Below, in pieces: positions 62,330-64,000 of a DNA stretch of 64,000 bases (within the stretch, counting starts at the first letter, position 1; each line of letters begins with the position of its first letter). Location of the stretch: assembly GCA_036362985.1 (NCBI GenBank), contig JAYGXS010000004.1:35159540-35223539 (forward strand), in the 5' to 3' direction. Below the pieces are notes generated by a model. That model did not search any database. It worked only from the letters and a program-made list of their open reading frames with translations, and was not told where the DNA came from. This DNA comes from Ligula intestinalis. Its lineage: Eukaryota; Platyhelminthes; Cestoda; Diphyllobothriidea; Diphyllobothriidae. The position numbers and the translations under genes were made by a program.

Positions 62330-64000
62330 GCTGCCATTGAGCGGTTGCCACAAGTCGAAATTAATGCTGATCTCGACTCCCCACCAACCCCTGAGGAGAC
62401 CATGAAGGCTGTGCAGCAGCTGTCCAGCGGGAAGGCGCCAGGGTCCGACGGGATCCCGGCGGAGATTTACAAATATGGTGGCCACCGACTCATATCTCAC
62501 CTAACCACCCTGTTCCAAGAGATGTGGCGACAGGGCCAAGTTCCCCAGGATTTCAACGACGCAACCATCGTCCACCTCTACAAGCGTAAGGGGAATCGCC
62601 AGGTCTATGACAACCACCACGGCATCTCACTCCTGAATATTGCCGGAAAAATCTTTGCACGCATTCTCCTCAATCGTCTGAATAGCCACCTGGAACAAGG
62701 GCTTCTGCCTGAAAGTCAGTGGTGTTTTCGACGTCACCGTGGCACCACTGACATGATATTTGCTGCGCGTCAGCTGCAGGAAAAATGTCAAGAGATGCGG
62801 ACCCACCTCTACACTACCTTCGTAGATCTGACAAAAGCCTTCGACACGGTGAACCGGCCGGGACTTTGGAAGATTATGCAGAAGTTTAGCTGTGCGAAAC
62901 ACTTCACCCACATGGTTCGACAACTTCATGATGGGATGATGGCGCGCGTCACGGACTACGGAACGCTGTCTGAAGCCTTCGCAGTGACCAATGGAGTGAA
63001 GCAGGGCTGTGTCCACGCACCCACCCTCCTCAGTCTCATGTTATCTGCCATGCTGATGGACGCCTACCGTGACGAGCGTCCCGGAATTCCACTCAACTAC
63101 AGAACGGATGGAAACCTCCTCAACATTCGTCGGATGCAGGCCCCCACGCGTGTCTCCACAACCACAGTTCATGATCTTGTGTTGGCGGACGACTGCGCTC
63201 TCAACACCACCACCGAAGCAGACATGCAAAGGAGCATGGACCTCTTTGCAACAGGTTGCGCCAACTTTGGCCTCACCATCAACACGGACAAGACGGTGGT
63301 TATGCATCAACCGCCGCCAGGTGCTGACCTCAACCCCACACACATCAACGTCAACGGAGCCATACCGCAGTACGTGGACAACTTCACCTACCTCGGCAGT
63401 ACGCTTCCCCGCAATACTAAAATAGACGTTGAGATTGCTCGCAGAATCTCCAAAGCCAGTCAAGCCTTCGGTCGGCTCCAAGCCTCCGTCTGGAATCGTC
63501 ATGGTCTTCAACTGTCAACGAAATTGAAGATGTACAAGGCTGTTGTGCTGTCAACACTCTTGTACGGAGCAGAGACTTGGACTGTCTATGCTAGCCAAGC
63601 GCGGAAACTGAACCATTTTCACATCAGCTGCCTACGCCGCATATTGAAGGTGAAGTGGCAGGAGAGGATTCCGGACACGGAAACCCTGGAGAGAACGGGA
63701 GTTCTCAGCATCCAGGCCATGCTGAGGCAGATACAACTGCGCTGGAGTGGACACGTGGTACGTATGATCGATGGACGGCTACCCAAGCGACTGTTCTATG
63801 GCGATGTCGCCGTAGGTACTCGTCGCAAAGGAGGACAGAAGAGACGTTACAAGGATACCCTGAAAAACTCCCTGAAGCGTCTCCATATCAACACGCTGAA
63901 CTGGGAGGAGCTTGCCCTGGACCGAACCGCGTGGCGAAGAGCGGTCAAAACGGGCGCCGCAATCTACGAAGCTAGTCGGATCGCCGCCGCCAAGGCAAAA
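62330..64000 (+). pseudogene. LINE reverse transcriptase half, same frame after TAG
   Basis: The frame is open for 557 codons to the window edge. Blocks: [108 protein letters not shown] and [11 protein letters not shown]. The first palm Asp is kept. The (F/Y)ADD motif is LADD (about 63180) and 'GVKQGCVLAPTLFSLMF' shows substitutions. With the upstream TAG, this suggests a recently inactivated copy. Confidence 0.88.

Larger units (their letters stand above)
60640..64000 (+). mobile_element. non-LTR retrotransposon (APE endonuclease plus RT), 3' cut by window
   Basis: A single long coding region from 60746 to the window end, broken only by a TAG at 62327-62329. It is GC-richer than the rest of the window. 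Order is endonuclease, linker, RT and the C-terminal 'RWSGHVVRM' region. This arrangement fits the RTE-like/related APE-type LINEs of animals. The 5' boundary near 60640 is a guess; a TATA-like 'cctataaaag' sits at about 60735. Confidence 0.9.

Noticed and set aside
1..64000. CRISPR arrays, rRNA genes, riboswitches or bacterial operons
   Set aside because: No regular spacer-repeat pattern, no rRNA-like conserved blocks and no clustered prokaryotic genes. The spliced gene and retroelements mark animal DNA.

Overview
This is a eukaryotic, metazoan window. It has GT-AG introns, TA-rich non-coding DNA and many decayed retroelements, with no operons or bacterial signals. The repeats (Penelope-like elements with a GIY-YIG domain, CR1-like and RTE-like LINE remains, gypsy integrase, tRNA-derived SINEs) and the divergent TRPM gene fit a parasitic flatworm. 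My best guess is a tapeworm with a large repeat-rich genome, such as a diphyllobothriid, but the species is an inference.

Positions 1-50553 (+) hold one large gene that begins upstream of the window. I rebuilt 21 coding exons by joining short conserved blocks at GT and AG sites. The reading frame stays open across all 20 introns to a TAG at 50551-50553, giving about 1129 residues. The product is a TRPM-family cation channel. In order it has TRPM homology repeats, S1-S2, S3-S4, S5 plus pore, S6, TRP helix, a cytosolic helical segment and a C-terminal NUDT9-H-like domain. That last domain marks it as TRPM2-like. None of these exons is obvious as a long ORF because most are 66-300 bp and lie between introns of up to about 6.9 kb.

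The channel is strongly divergent. By my alignment, three of the four usual S2/S3 calcium-site residues are replaced. So are the three basic TRP-helix residues linked to PIP2 in TRPM8 and the Glu-Tyr-Arg ligand-pocket positions. The Nudix box has lost its Gly-Gly and its acidic motif. The pore keeps a Gly-Glu filter-like pair and a cysteine pair.

The introns are full of mobile DNA. They hold an RTE-like LINE ruin (590-2570), CR1-like fragments (3.8-7 kb, 18.3 kb, 24.7 kb), Penelope-like fragments (16.7-18.1, 19.4-21.1, 26.8-27.4, 45.1-45.9 kb), an unclassified family (11.3, 31.0, 37.5 kb), fold-back elements (8.7, 30.1, 46.3, 49.7 kb) and scattered SINEs.

Downstream of the gene (50.6-64 kb) lie a Penelope/gypsy mosaic (55.4-57.3 kb), a 774-bp long inverted repeat (58365-59138), a tandem-duplicated microsatellite-bearing ORF (59440-60075) and the youngest element. 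This is an APE-endonuclease LINE (60.7 kb to the window end) broken by a single in-frame TAG. Positions 60080-60640 hold nothing I recognise.
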